Source of the DNA: Oscillospiraceae bacterium
GTDB taxonomy: Bacteria; Bacillota_A; Clostridia; Oscillospirales; Oscillospiraceae
Direction: 5' to 3'
Length of the DNA: 48,134 nt
NCBI GenBank assembly: GCA_015068055.1
Contig: SVLG01000005.1
Span: 1-48,134 of the forward strand
Shown here: positions 25,738 through 34,488 of the stretch, piece after piece
Layout: the number at the start of each line of letters is the position of its first letter
How positions within the stretch are numbered: position 1 is the stretch's first letter
Notes under the pieces: generated by a model
What the model saw: only the letters and a program-made list of their open reading frames with translations
What the model was told of the DNA's origin: nothing
Databases searched by the model: none
Position numbers and translations under genes: made by a program

Positions 25738-25836
25738 ATGCGCAACGGCTTTACATTTCTGACCATATTTATGATACTGACGGCGGTACTGGCACTCTAC
25801 ACCCTTAACAGCATAACACCGCTGGATTTTCTGCCC

Positions 25837-26418
25837 TCAAAGGAACAGGGATACCGCACAATACGCCAGCAGCAGAGCCATGACAACGTTTACTGCCTTG
25901 CCGTGATGGCTGAGGAAGCGGCGGAAAACGCTGCCGCCAAAGAGCCAGCAGCAGGAAGCAAACACCGCGTTGATGGTCATGCCCAGGCAGAAAAGCACCA
26001 GAATGCCCGGCCGGTCACCGTAATAGGGCAGGATATGGGCCTGAGCCGTGGCAAAAACGCTGAGGTAGGTTTTGGGATTTAAGAACTGCATACCAAAACC
26101 ATACCAGAACCCGCTGTGGCCTTCGCGCTCCTCCAGCTCCGTGTCGCTGCGCAGCATTTTCCAGGCAAGGTAGAGAATGTACGCGGCGCCGACCATCTGC
26201 ATATACGGGGCCACCCGGGGCATCAGCTCATTGAGGAGCATGCTGCCAAATACGCAGAGGTTCATCACGATGAACAGGGCAAAGAACTGGCCGAAGTTGT
26301 AGTGTATGCCCCGCCGCCAGCCGAAACGGCTGCCATTGGTCAGAGAGATAATGTTATTGGGTCCCGGCGTATACGCCGCCGCAAAAAGATACGCGATAAA
26401 CTGGCTCCAGGGAAACAT
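25837..26418 (-). CDS. LysE/RhtB family amino acid exporter
   Basis: The 193-residue protein has about six membrane helices and the LysE family motif TPGPNNIISLTNG near residue 17, followed by RFGWRRGIHYNFGQ. Family members export amino acids or similar small metabolites; the substrate here is unknown. Its ATG overlaps the stop of the dihydropyrimidinase-like gene by one base (TGATG), so both are made from one mRNA. That coupling suggests a link between the exported compound and the upstream protein, but this is only inference. Confidence 0.9.
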   Translation of the reverse strand: MFPWSQFIAYLFAAAYTPGPNNIISLTNGSRFGWRRGIHYNFGQFFALFIVMNLCVFGSMLLNELMPRVAPYMQMVGAAYILYLAWKMLRSDTELEEREGHSGFWYGFGMQFLNPKTYLSVFATAQAHILPYYGDRPGILVLFCLGMTINAVFASCCWLFGGSVFRRFLSHHGKAVNVVMALLLAYCAVSLFL

Positions 26419-27758
26419 CAGAATACCTTCTCTCTTTTCAAGTATTGGCCACGGCCGAAGCTCAGCACCGTACCCATGGAAGCTGTAAGCTGCCCGCGCA
26501 GGAACACGGCCCGGGCCCGCCCCGTCAGGGGAAGTCCCTCCCAGGGGGACCAGCAGCCATCAGCGGCCGAATGCACTGTGCCCTGCCATGCAGGATCCCA
26601 GATCACCACATCTGCATCGCTGCCGGCCTTCAGAACACCCTTCCGGGGATAAAGGCCCAAACATTTGGCCGGATTTTCGGAGAGGAGACGGGCCATATCC
26701 TCCACCGTGATGCGGCGGCGCGCCACACCTTCGGAATAGAGCAGCGAGGCGCGCAGGCCCAGTGCGGGAAAGCCCTCGGGAATTTGATCGAAGCTTTCCG
26801 CCGCGTTCTTTTGCGCAAGACTGTAGCCGCAGTGGCCCGAACCGATCAACTGGATCTCCCCGGCGGCAAGAGCCCGCCAGAGAGCCTCGCAGTCCGACCG
26901 GGAACGAAGCGGCGGCGCACATACGCAGCCCGCACTCCGCGCCTCCCGGTTCAGATGAATGTCCTGTGTTAACGTGAGATAGGCCGGATGCGTCTCCGCC
27001 AGTACATATTGGCCCCGGCGGCGGGCTGCCCGGATCTCTTCCAGTGCCTCCTCACAGCTTACCGGCGCAATCCACGCAGCTACCCTTGCCTCCCGGGCCT
27101 GCGCCAGCGCCTGCCGCACAGCCAGTGCCTCGGTGCGCACAGGACGGGACAGGGCATGGTACAAAGCCTCTCTGGCTCCGCTCGCCAGAGTCGTGCGGAC
27201 GTTGCGGGCAATTTCGCTTTCAAGACCACAGCGCATGGTGACAAAGCCGGTATTTGCAGCGGCGCTCAGAAGCCGGCCCAGATCATCCTCTTCCAGACAG
27301 CCCTCTCCGCTCATATGCGCTGCAAAGCTGCTGACACCCACTGCTGTGAGCCGCGGCACCTCCCGCAGTACACTGCGGTTGCCGTCCGTTACCCGGACGC
27401 GGATGGCGTAGTCGGCGCTGCAGCGGCCTTCGGCGCGCTGACCCCAGGCATCCACCGCCTCCAGCAGACTCGCTCCCGCCTTCTGCACGGCGGTATCCAC
27501 CACCGTGGTGCAGCCGTCGCACAGCGCCGCCTCCGTGGAAGCAGCCCAGTCGCAGGCCGTTTTTCGCCGCTGACTGTCCATCCCCAGCGTACAGCCCGTA
27601 TCCACAAAGCCGGGAAAAACATAGCAGCCCCGGGCATCGTATTCTTCCGCTCCTGCCCAGTGGCCGCCTATGGAGAAGATCTTTTCTCCGCGAATATAAA
27701 GGTCATCTTCCCGTACTCCGCCGGGCAGAACAAGTTTACCGTTTTTAATGCAGATCAT
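26418..27758 (-). CDS. dihydropyrimidinase/hydantoinase-like protein lacking metal ligands
   Basis: The 446-residue protein has the full amidohydrolase architecture of the dihydropyrimidinase group: N-terminal beta domain (IRGEKIFSIG), VFPGFVDTG at about 47-55, HALSRPVRTEALAVRQAL near 201, AETHPAYLTLT near 254, APPLRSRSDCEALW near 281 and KAGSDADVVIWDP at the C-terminus. All six residues that normally hold the two metals appear replaced: HxH by G55 and T57, the carbamylated Lys by E152, the two His by R176 and P232, and the Asp by G308. It is probably a non-catalytic relative, or has a different chemistry. GGTGGAGG precedes the ATG. It is co-transcribed with the LysE gene. Confidence 0.8.
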   Translation of the reverse strand: MICIKNGKLVLPGGVREDDLYIRGEKIFSIGGHWAGAEEYDARGCYVFPGFVDTGCTLGMDSQRRKTACDWAASTEAALCDGCTTVVDTAVQKAGASLLEAVDAWGQRAEGRCSADYAIRVRVTDGNRSVLREVPRLTAVGVSSFAAHMSGEGCLEEDDLGRLLSAAANTGFVTMRCGLESEIARNVRTTLASGAREALYHALSRPVRTEALAVRQALAQAREARVAAWIAPVSCEEALEEIRAARRRGQYVLAETHPAYLTLTQDIHLNREARSAGCVCAPPLRSRSDCEALWRALAAGEIQLIGSGHCGYSLAQKNAAESFDQIPEGFPALGLRASLLYSEGVARRRITVEDMARLLSENPAKCLGLYPRKGVLKAGSDADVVIWDPAWQGTVHSAADGCWSPWEGLPLTGRARAVFLRGQLTASMGTVLSFGRGQYLKREKVF

Positions 27759-27803
27759 GCTGTTTCCTCCACCTGAGGTTCCCCAACTTCAGACCCATTT
27801 TAC

Positions 27804-27832
27804 ACCATAGCACGAGTCTTGAAAAAATGCAA
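27804..27832 (-). promoter_or_regulatory. promoter of the dihydropyrimidinase-like/LysE operon
   Basis: On the minus strand TTGCAT (27832-27827) and TATGGT (27809-27804) have a 17-base spacer. Confidence 0.65.
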
Positions 27833-27896
27833 CACTTTCCATAAAAATATTTCAAAAAAATGATGTATTTTCAACGACACGACGTGCGGAAAATGT

Positions 27897-27925
27897 TTGA
27901 ATTATTCATCCCGTTGCCTTATAAT
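27897..27925 (+). promoter_or_regulatory. promoter of hppA
   Basis: TTGAAT at 27897-27902 and TATAAT at 27920-27925 have a 17-base spacer. Confidence 0.8.
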
Positions 27926-27942
27926 GCTTCTGCAAGGATAGC

Positions 27943-27977
27943 TCCGCATCTACATATAATGCGGAACAATTTTTTAG
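27943..27977 (+). promoter_or_regulatory. hairpin plus T-run in the hppA leader
   Basis: TCCGCAT (27943-27949) pairs with ATGCGGA (27959-27965), then comes ACAATTTTTT just before the AGGAGG site. It could act as a weak attenuator or mRNA stabiliser; the stem is short. Confidence 0.4.
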
Positions 27978-27990
27978 GAGGAAAAGTTCT

Positions 27991-30102
27991 ATGCAGAATC
28001 TTTACTGGATCGGCTTTGTCGGTGCCGCCATCGCCGGTCTCTTTGCCATCATGCAGGCAAAGAAAGTTATGTCCTTCTCCGAAGGCACTGAGCGCATGCA
28101 GAAGCTCGCCGCTTCCATTCGCGAGGGCGCCAATGCTTACCTGAAGGCTCAGTACACCACCGTTCTCAAGGTCTTCGCCGTGGTGTTCGTGGCCCTGCTG
28201 GTTATCGCCTTTGCTTCCAACGGCAAGATGCTCAGCATGTACACTCCCTTCGCCTTCCTCACCGGTGGTATCTGGTCCATGCTGGCTGGTTTCATCGGCA
28301 TGAAGATTGCTACCAACTCCAACGCCCGTACCGCCTGGGCCGCTTCCGAGAGCCTGAACAAGGGTCTCCGCGTGGCCTTCTCCTCCGGTTCCGTCATGGG
28401 CTTCACCGTGGTCGGCCTCGGCATGCTGGACATTACCCTGTGGTTCTTCCTGCTCCGCGTGGTCTTCGGTGTTGAAGATCCCGTGCAGCTGGGCAACATC
28501 ATGGTTATGAACGGCATGGGCGCCTCCTTCATGGCCCTCTTTGCCCGTGTGGGCGGCGGCATCTACACCAAGGCTGCCGACGTGGGCGCTGACCTCGTTG
28601 GTAAGGTCGAAGCCGGTATCCCCGAAGATGACCCCCGTAACCCCGCCACCATCGCCGACAACGTGGGCGACAACGTGGGCGACGTGGCCGGCATGGGTGC
28701 CGACCTCTACGAGTCCTATGTTGGCTCCATCCTCGCTACCTTCGCTCTGAGCGCCGTGGGCGGCTACGGCTACGCCGGCATGATCCTGCCTCTGGCTCTG
28801 GCCGTGGTGGGCATCGTCTGCTCCATCCTGGGCTCCTTCCTCGTTAAGACCGAAGAAAACGCCACTCAGCAGACCCTTCTCAAGAGTCTCCGCACCGGCA
28901 CCTACACCGCTGCCATTCTGGCTGCTGTGCTCGCCGCTCCCCTGACCTACTTCCTGCTCGGCACCTGGGGCGTTTACATCGCCATCCTCTGCGGCCTGAT
29001 CGGCGGCTGCGCCATCGGCTACTTCACCGAGTACTACACCTCCGACACCTACAAGCCCACCCAGAAGCTGGCGGACGCTTCCGAGACCGGCCCTGCCACC
29101 ATCATCATCGGCGGCATCGCTCTGGGCCTTGAGTCCACCATGACCTCCATCCTGATCGTGGCCGCTGCCGTTATCGTCAGCTACTTCGCTGCCGGCGGCA
29201 CCACCCAGATCGTTGACGGCGCCGGTCACTTCACTGAGGCCTTCAACCGTGGTCTCTACGGCATCGGTATCGCCGGTGTCGGCATGCTCTCCACCCTCGG
29301 CATCACCCTCGCTACCGATGCTTACGGCCCCGTGGCCGACAACGCCGGCGGCATTGCCGAGATGAGCGGCCTGCCCGAGGAAGTCCGTACCCGTACCGAC
29401 GCCCTCGACTCCCTTGGCAACACCACTGCCGCTACCGGCAAGGGCTTCGCCATCGGCTCCGCCTCCCTCACCGCTCTGGCTCTGCTGGTCTCCTACGTGA
29501 ACATCGTGCAGGAGAGCACCACCGAAATTCTGAACTTTACCCTCACCAGCCCCACCGTTCTGGTTGGCCTCTTTGTCGGCGCCATGCTGACCTTCGTCTT
29601 CTCCGCTTTCACCATGAGCGCTGTGCAGCGCGCTGCTCAGTCCATCGTGGTTGAGGTTCGCCGTCAGTTCCGCGAGATCACCGGCATCATGACCTTCGAA
29701 GCCGACCCCGACTACGCCAGCTGCGTCAGCCTCTGCACCCGCGGCGCTCTGAAGGAAATGGTCGTTCCTGCTCTGCTGGCCATCATCGTGCCTCTGGTCA
29801 CCGGCCTCATCCTCGGCCCCACCGGTGTTGTCGGCCTCCTCGGCGGCGTCAGCGTTACCGGTTTCGCCATGGCCGTGTTCATGTCCAACGCCGGCGGCGC
29901 CTGGGACAATGCCAAGAAGTACATCGAGGGCGGCCACCACGGCGGCAAGGGCAGCGAGCAGCACAAGGCCGCTGTCGTTGGCGACACCGTCGGCGACCCC
30001 TTCAAGGACACCACCGGCCCCAGCCTGAACATCCTCATCAAGCTCTGCTCCACCGTGTCCATCGTCTTCTCCGGCCTGATCGTGGCCTTCCACCTGATCT
30101 GA
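27991..30102 (+). CDS. hppA: membrane-bound ion-pumping pyrophosphatase, K+-dependent type
   Basis: The 703-residue integral membrane enzyme hydrolyses pyrophosphate and pumps H+ or Na+. The substrate site is seen in [18 protein letters not shown] and in [23 protein letters not shown] second acidic motif lies near the C-terminus ([15 protein letters not shown]). The stretch NTTAATGKG has Ala and Gly at the two positions that are Lys and Thr in K+-independent enzymes, so this should be the K+-dependent type, many of which pump Na+. AGGAGG precedes the ATG. Codon use is very biased, as in highly expressed genes. It is monocistronic with its own promoter and a strong terminator. Confidence 0.96.
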   Translation: MQNLYWIGFVGAAIAGLFAIMQAKKVMSFSEGTERMQKLAASIREGANAYLKAQYTTVLKVFAVVFVALLVIAFASNGKMLSMYTPFAFLTGGIWSMLAGFIGMKIATNSNARTAWAASESLNKGLRVAFSSGSVMGFTVVGLGMLDITLWFFLLRVVFGVEDPVQLGNIMVMNGMGASFMALFARVGGGIYTKAADVGADLVGKVEAGIPEDDPRNPATIADNVGDNVGDVAGMGADLYESYVGSILATFALSAVGGYGYAGMILPLALAVVGIVCSILGSFLVKTEENATQQTLLKSLRTGTYTAAILAAVLAAPLTYFLLGTWGVYIAILCGLIGGCAIGYFTEYYTSDTYKPTQKLADASETGPATIIIGGIALGLESTMTSILIVAAAVIVSYFAAGGTTQIVDGAGHFTEAFNRGLYGIGIAGVGMLSTLGITLATDAYGPVADNAGGIAEMSGLPEEVRTRTDALDSLGNTTAATGKGFAIGSASLTALALLVSYVNIVQESTTEILNFTLTSPTVLVGLFVGAMLTFVFSAFTMSAVQRAAQSIVVEVRRQFREITGIMTFEADPDYASCVSLCTRGALKEMVVPALLAIIVPLVTGLILGPTGVVGLLGGVSVTGFAMAVFMSNAGGAWDNAKKYIEGGHHGGKGSEQHKAAVVGDTVGDPFKDTTGPSLNILIKLCSTVSIVFSGLIVAFHLI

Positions 30103-30113
30103 GTCAAAACGTT

Positions 30114-30147
30114 AAATGCCTCCGGGTAAAAACCCGGAGGCATTTTT
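30114..30147. terminator. strong terminator after hppA, shared with glnN side
   Basis: The 13-bp stem AAATGCCTCCGGG pairs with CCCGGAGGCATTT, followed by TTATT. On the minus strand it serves the glnN and remnant transcript. Confidence 0.9.
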
Positions 30148-30148
30148 A

Positions 30149-30343
30149 TTATCTTATGAAGTTTGTTGCGATGCCCGGCTCAAAGTCCGGCAGTTCCCTG
30201 CCCTGCCGCATGTTGAGAAACCAGGCCATATTCGTTCCCAGAGTCCGCATGGTCTGCAGGGCCCCGGCACACTCCATCAGCGCCGTATAGGTACAGCCAT
30301 GTTCATGAGGGCTTCCGTTGAGAAGCAGAACTTTCAAAGACAC
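30149..30343 (-). pseudogene. internally deleted NADPH-dependent FMN reductase-type flavoprotein
   Basis: The 64-residue frame starts like a flavodoxin-fold reductase (LKVLLLNGSPHEHGCTYTAL, the FMN phosphate loop) and then jumps to sequence typical of the C-terminus of the same family (MRTLGTNMAWFL ... ATNFIR). Full-length members are about 180-210 residues, so some 120-140 central residues are missing while the reading frame is kept. The ribosome site GGAGGG is intact with a GTG or TTG start. It lies 7 bases after glnN and ends inside the shared terminator. It is most likely a decayed gene; a functional mini-protein cannot be excluded. Confidence 0.7.
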
Positions 30344-30350
30344 CCCTCCT

Positions 30351-32435
30351 TCACTTCACGCTGAAGATCAGCTCACCGATGCTGGGATAGGGCCAGCACT
30401 TTTTATCGCAAAGAGCCTCCATGGCATCCACCGCGGCGCGAAGGCCTTCCATGGCAGTCAGCACCTCATGCTGATAACGGCGGGAGCGATGCAGCGTATC
30501 GAGCCCCTCGGCGTCCTGTACAGCCTTCTCCATGGTCTGCAGGGCATCGTAGGCATCCCCGACCAGTTCCCCGAGCTTTGTGGCCGTCTCGGCCTCATAG
30601 TCGGCAGGCAGGAAGAAATTGGCCTTCTCCTGATGCTGCCGAATCAGCTGCGCCGTAAAGGCACTGACGGCAGGAAGAATATCCTCCCGAACCATCTGGG
30701 ACATGGTGAAGGCTTCGATCTTCAGTACCTTGCAGTAACCATCCAGCATAATGTCGCAGCGGGAACGAAGCTCCGTCTCACTATAGACACCGCAGCGCCT
30801 GAAGAGTTCCACATTGCGCCGCTCGATAAGGCGCAGGGCGCTGTCCACGGTGGTGGGCAGGTTCATGAGACCGCGGCTCTCGGCTTCCCGGAGCCAGGCA
30901 GGGTCATAGCCGTTGCCGTTGAACAAAATGCGCTTATGACGGCGGAGAGTCTCGCTGAGCAGCTCATTGAGCCGAGCCTTGAAGTTTTCTCCGGCGTCCT
31001 CCAGACGGTTGGCATAGCGATCCAGCACATCGGAAACGATGGTGTTCAGCACCACATTGGCCTCAGCAATGGAGGCGGAGGAACCTACCATACGGAACTC
31101 GAACTTATTACCCGTAAAGGCAAAGGGTGAGGTACGGTTGCGGTCGGTGGAGTCCTTGGGGAAACGGGGCAGGGCATCCACGCCCACCTTGAACTGCTGT
31201 TTCTCCTCGCCCACATATTCCCGGCCGCTCTCGATGGAGTCCAGAACAGCGGTAAGCTCCTGGCCCAGGAAGATGGAGATCACGGCCGGAGGCGCCTCGT
31301 GACCGCCGAGACGGTGGTCGTTCCCGGCGCTGGCCGCTGCGGCCCGAAGCAGGTCGGGGTACTCATCCACGGCCTGTATCACAGCACAGAGGAAGGTAAG
31401 GAAGCGGGCGTTGCGGCTGGGAGTCTCACCGGGCTCCAGCAGGTTCTCCCCCTTATCGGTGGAGATGGACCAGTTATTATGCTTGCCGCTGCCGCTGACA
31501 CCCTTGAAGGGTTTCTCGTGCAGGAGGCAAACCATGCCATGACGGTCGGCCACGCGCTTCATCAACTCCATGGTCAGCTGGTTCTGGTCGGTGGCCAGAT
31601 TCACCGTGGTGAAGATGGGAGCCAGTTCATGCTGACCGGGGGCCGTCTCGTTGTGCTCGGTTTTGGCATAGACGCCAAGCTTCCAGAGTTCCTCGTTCAG
31701 TTCCCGCATGAAGGCAGCCACCCGGGGCTTCACTGCACCGAAGTAGTGGTCATCCAGTTCCTGACCCTTGGGAGGGCGCTTGCCAAAAAGAGTGCGACCG
31801 GTGTAAATCAGATCCTGCCGCTTTTCAAAGGCAGTCTTGTCGATGAGGAAATACTCCTGCTCGGCGCCCACGGTGGCGTTGACCCGCTGGGTACTCTCGT
31901 CACCAAAGAGGCGGAGGATGCGCAGGGCAGAGCGGTTGATGACCTCCATGGAACGGAGCAGGGGGGTCTTCTTGTCCAGCGCTTCGGCACCGTAGGAGCA
32001 GAAGGCCGTGGGAACGCAGAGAACGCCGTCCTTTACGAAGGCATAGCTGGTGGGGTCCCAGGCGGTGTAGCCCCGGGCTTCAAAGGTGGCACGAAGACCA
32101 CCGCTGGGGAAGCTGGAGGCATCCGGCTCGCCGTGGATAAGCTCCTTGCCGGAAAACTCCATAATGGCCTTGCCGTCCCGGACGCTGAGAAAGCTTTCGT
32201 GCTTTTCCGCCGTTATACCGGTCATAGGCTGGAACCAATGGGTAAAGTGGGTGGCCCCCTTTTCCAGCGCCCAGTCCTTCATGGCGTTGGCCACCACGTC
32301 GGCAGCCTCGGGGGTAAGCCGCTTGCCAAAGCGGATGGCATTCTGCAATGCCTTGTAAGTCTCCCGGGGCAAACGCTGCTGCATCACGGTGTCCGAAAAG
32401 AGCATGCTGCCGAAGTTTTCCGTAATCGTACTCAT
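30351..32435 (-). CDS. glnN: glutamine synthetase type III
   Basis: The 694-residue GSIII enzyme makes glutamine from glutamate and ammonia. Family blocks are FPSGGLRATFEARGYTAWDP, EQEYFLID (metal ligands), TEHNETAPGQHELAPIF, GVSGSGKHNNWSI and NRTSPFAFTGNKFEFR. GSIII is much longer than GSI and common in Bacteroidetes and Clostridia. The ATG at 32435 gives MSTITENFG and follows GGGGAG; an earlier in-frame start adds 8 residues that overlap a GC hairpin. Its promoter lies about 50 bases upstream. No nitrogen-regulator gene is adjacent. Confidence 0.95.
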   Translation of the reverse strand: MSTITENFGSMLFSDTVMQQRLPRETYKALQNAIRFGKRLTPEAADVVANAMKDWALEKGATHFTHWFQPMTGITAEKHESFLSVRDGKAIMEFSGKELIHGEPDASSFPSGGLRATFEARGYTAWDPTSYAFVKDGVLCVPTAFCSYGAEALDKKTPLLRSMEVINRSALRILRLFGDESTQRVNATVGAEQEYFLIDKTAFEKRQDLIYTGRTLFGKRPPKGQELDDHYFGAVKPRVAAFMRELNEELWKLGVYAKTEHNETAPGQHELAPIFTTVNLATDQNQLTMELMKRVADRHGMVCLLHEKPFKGVSGSGKHNNWSISTDKGENLLEPGETPSRNARFLTFLCAVIQAVDEYPDLLRAAAASAGNDHRLGGHEAPPAVISIFLGQELTAVLDSIESGREYVGEEKQQFKVGVDALPRFPKDSTDRNRTSPFAFTGNKFEFRMVGSSASIAEANVVLNTIVSDVLDRYANRLEDAGENFKARLNELLSETLRRHKRILFNGNGYDPAWLREAESRGLMNLPTTVDSALRLIERRNVELFRRCGVYSETELRSRCDIMLDGYCKVLKIEAFTMSQMVREDILPAVSAFTAQLIRQHQEKANFFLPADYEAETATKLGELVGDAYDALQTMEKAVQDAEGLDTLHRSRRYQHEVLTAMEGLRAAVDAMEALCDKKCWPYPSIGELIFSVK

Positions 32436-32483
32436 ATCTTTTACTCCCCAAAAGCGCAAAGCGCCAAAATATCATACGCGGAA

Positions 32484-32512
32484 ATTCTACTCTCCCATCC
32501 CCCGAAAGTCAA
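32484..32512 (-). promoter_or_regulatory. promoter of glnN
   Basis: On the minus strand TTGACT (32512-32507) and TAGAAT (32489-32484) have a 17-base spacer. Confidence 0.8.
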
Positions 32513-32573
32513 TGTACACAAGGAAAATGTTTCGAAAAAAGGAACGTTTTGCTTTGTGGCAAATACCATATCG

Positions 32574-32602
32574 TTGCATGGCTTTTCAATTTATGCTATG
32601 CT
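32574..32602 (+). promoter_or_regulatory. promoter of the alpha/beta hydrolase gene
   Basis: TTGCAT at 32574-32579 and TATGCT at 32597-32602 have a 17-base spacer. Confidence 0.7.
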
Positions 32603-32631
32603 TGCTTCATCAAAATTCTGGAGATGATACC

Positions 32632-33558
32632 ATGCTCTGGCTGCTTTTGACTGCTGGACTCCTGCTGTTTTTTACTTACATCTGCTATCGTCTGGTCTTT
32701 TACGTCCCTCCCCGTCCGGCGGTGAAAAGTGATGCCATCGTACTGCCAAAGGGCACGGTTTACGATCCCTTCCGCGATCAGATGACCGAATGGATACGGG
32801 AAATGCGTGCCATACCCACGGAGGAGTTCCATATCCGATCCTTTGATGGTCTGGAGCTCTATGCCCACTTCTACGAATACGCCCCCGGTGCCCCGGTGGA
32901 GCTGATGTTCCACGGCTACCGGGGCAACGCCGAGCGGGATCTCGCCGGCGGGGTGCAGCGCTGCTTCGCACTTGGGCGCTCGGCCCTTCTGGTAGACCAG
33001 CGCTGCAGCGGTAAGAGCGGCGGCAGCTCCATCACCTTTGGCATCCGGGAACACCGGGACTGCCTTGCCTGGGCTGCGTTTGCGGCGGCGCACTTCGGTC
33101 CGGAGAGAAAGCTCATCCTCACCGGCATCTCCATGGGGGCCAGCACGGTGCTGATGGCTGCGGATCAGGATCTGCCGGAAAGCGTGGTGGGCATCCTCGC
33201 TGACTGCGGCTTCACCTCCGCCCCGGCCATTATCAAAGACGTTATGCGGAAAATCCATCTGCCTGCCTCCCTGCTCTATCCCTTTGTTCGTCTGGGCGGA
33301 CGGCTTTTCGGCGGCTTCGACATTGAGGAGCGCTCGGCGTTGGAAGCGGTAAAGGGCAGCAAGCTCCCGGTGATCTTCTTCCACGGGGAGGCCGACGCAT
33401 TTGTTCCCTGCAAAATGAGCCGGGAGAATTTCGAGGCCTGCGCTTCCAGAAAAGCACTCATCACCGTCCCCGGTGCGGGCCACGGACTGAGTTATCCGAT
33501 GGACCCGGAGCGGTATTTGAGCGAACTGCGGGCATTTTTTGAAGGGGAACTTGCATAA
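32632..33558 (+). CDS. alpha/beta hydrolase, membrane-anchored
   Basis: The 308-residue protein has an N-terminal membrane helix (LWLLLTAGLLLFFTYICYRLVF) and an alpha/beta hydrolase domain of the YqkD/BEM46-like kind. The oxyanion region is FHGYRGNAERD, the nucleophile elbow GISMGAST, and the acid and histidine lie in HGEADAFVP and GAGHGLSY. The substrate is unknown. The ATG at 32632 was chosen because it follows GGAGATGATACC; the frame is open upstream, but that region contains the promoter. An ABC exporter gene follows 15 bases later. Confidence 0.88.
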   Translation: MLWLLLTAGLLLFFTYICYRLVFYVPPRPAVKSDAIVLPKGTVYDPFRDQMTEWIREMRAIPTEEFHIRSFDGLELYAHFYEYAPGAPVELMFHGYRGNAERDLAGGVQRCFALGRSALLVDQRCSGKSGGSSITFGIREHRDCLAWAAFAAAHFGPERKLILTGISMGASTVLMAADQDLPESVVGILADCGFTSAPAIIKDVMRKIHLPASLLYPFVRLGGRLFGGFDIEERSALEAVKGSKLPVIFFHGEADAFVPCKMSRENFEACASRKALITVPGAGHGLSYPMDPERYLSELRAFFEGELA

Positions 33559-33573
33559 CAGGAGGCATACGCA

Positions 33574-34488
33574 ATGGAGTACATTCTGAAAACCAAACAG
33601 CTCGGAAAGCAATATGGTCGCTTCAAAGCGCTGGACGGCTTCCAGATGAGTGTTCCCAAAGGCTCCATTTATGGTTTTGTTGGTCGCAACGGTGCAGGCA
33701 AAACCACGCTGTTCCGTCTGATCTGCGGGCTTCAGGAGCCGACAGAGGGAAGCTTTACCCTGCACGGCACTGAGAACACGGATGCCGGCATCGTCAACGC
33801 CCGGAAGCGCATGGGGGCAGTGGTGGAAACGCCAGCCATCTATATGGATATGTCTGCGGCAGACAATCTCAGGCAGCAGTACCGTGTACGCGGTCTTGAC
33901 TCCTTGGACAGCATTCCCGGACTTCTGAAGCTGGTCGGACTGGAAAACACGGGAAAGAAAAAAGTAAAGCATTTTTCCCTCGGCATGAAACAGCGTCTGG
34001 GCATTGCCATGGCGCTGGCGGGCAGTCCGGACTTTTTGGTGCTGGATGAACCCACCAATGGGCTTGACCCGCAGGGCATTATTGAGATGCGCGAGCTGAT
34101 TTTAAAGCTGAACCGGGAGCAAGGGATCACGGTCCTTATCTCCAGCCATATTCTGGATGAATTATCCCGCCTGGCCACACATTACGGCATCATTGACAAA
34201 GGCCGGATGGTGAAGGAACTCACCGCCGGGGAGCTGGAGGCCGCGTGCCGAAAGTGTACGCATATCGCTGTTTCGGATATGGCCGCGCTCTCCCGTGTAC
34301 TGAACACCATGGGGTTCGAACATAAACTCCTTTCGGATACGGAAGCTGATATTTACGAAAAAGTCAGTGTCACGCAGCTTGTCCTCGCTCTGGCCAGAGA
34401 AAACTGCGAAGTCCTTTCTCTGGAGACAAAAGAGGAAAGTCTGGAAAGTTATTTTATTTCCCTGACAGGAGGTGGCAATCATGCGTAA
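33574..34488 (+). CDS. ABC exporter ATP-binding protein, bacitracin/lantibiotic-type
   Basis: The 304-residue ATPase has Walker A GRNGAGKTT (about 37-45), signature HFSLGMKQRLGIAMAL, Walker B FLVLDEPTNGLDP and switch ISSHILDEL. The C-terminal extension beyond residue 220 is typical of BcrA-like ATPases for peptide-antibiotic resistance or lantibiotic immunity, though the true substrate is unknown. AGGAGG precedes the ATG. Base composition is visibly more AT-rich than the genes around it. The usual two-component regulator of such systems is not adjacent. It overlaps the permease gene by 8 bases. Confidence 0.9.
   Translation: MEYILKTKQLGKQYGRFKALDGFQMSVPKGSIYGFVGRNGAGKTTLFRLICGLQEPTEGSFTLHGTENTDAGIVNARKRMGAVVETPAIYMDMSAADNLRQQYRVRGLDSLDSIPGLLKLVGLENTGKKKVKHFSLGMKQRLGIAMALAGSPDFLVLDEPTNGLDPQGIIEMRELILKLNREQGITVLISSHILDELSRLATHYGIIDKGRMVKELTAGELEAACRKCTHIAVSDMAALSRVLNTMGFEHKLLSDTEADIYEKVSVTQLVLALARENCEVLSLETKEESLESYFISLTGGGNHA

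Noticed and set aside
25738..26082. 114-codon plus-strand frame after tspO, starting with a hydrophobic segment
   Set aside because: It begins inside the terminator with no ribosome site, and its second two thirds are antisense to the LysE gene.
27919..30093. 724-codon minus-strand frame opposite hppA
   Set aside because: The reading is a shadow of highly biased codons in hppA. It has an implausible Gly/Asp/His composition.
32389..32631. N-terminal extension of the alpha/beta hydrolase frame
   Set aside because: It would cross the hydrolase promoter and the glnN start region. The downstream ATG has a ribosome site and a proper membrane anchor.
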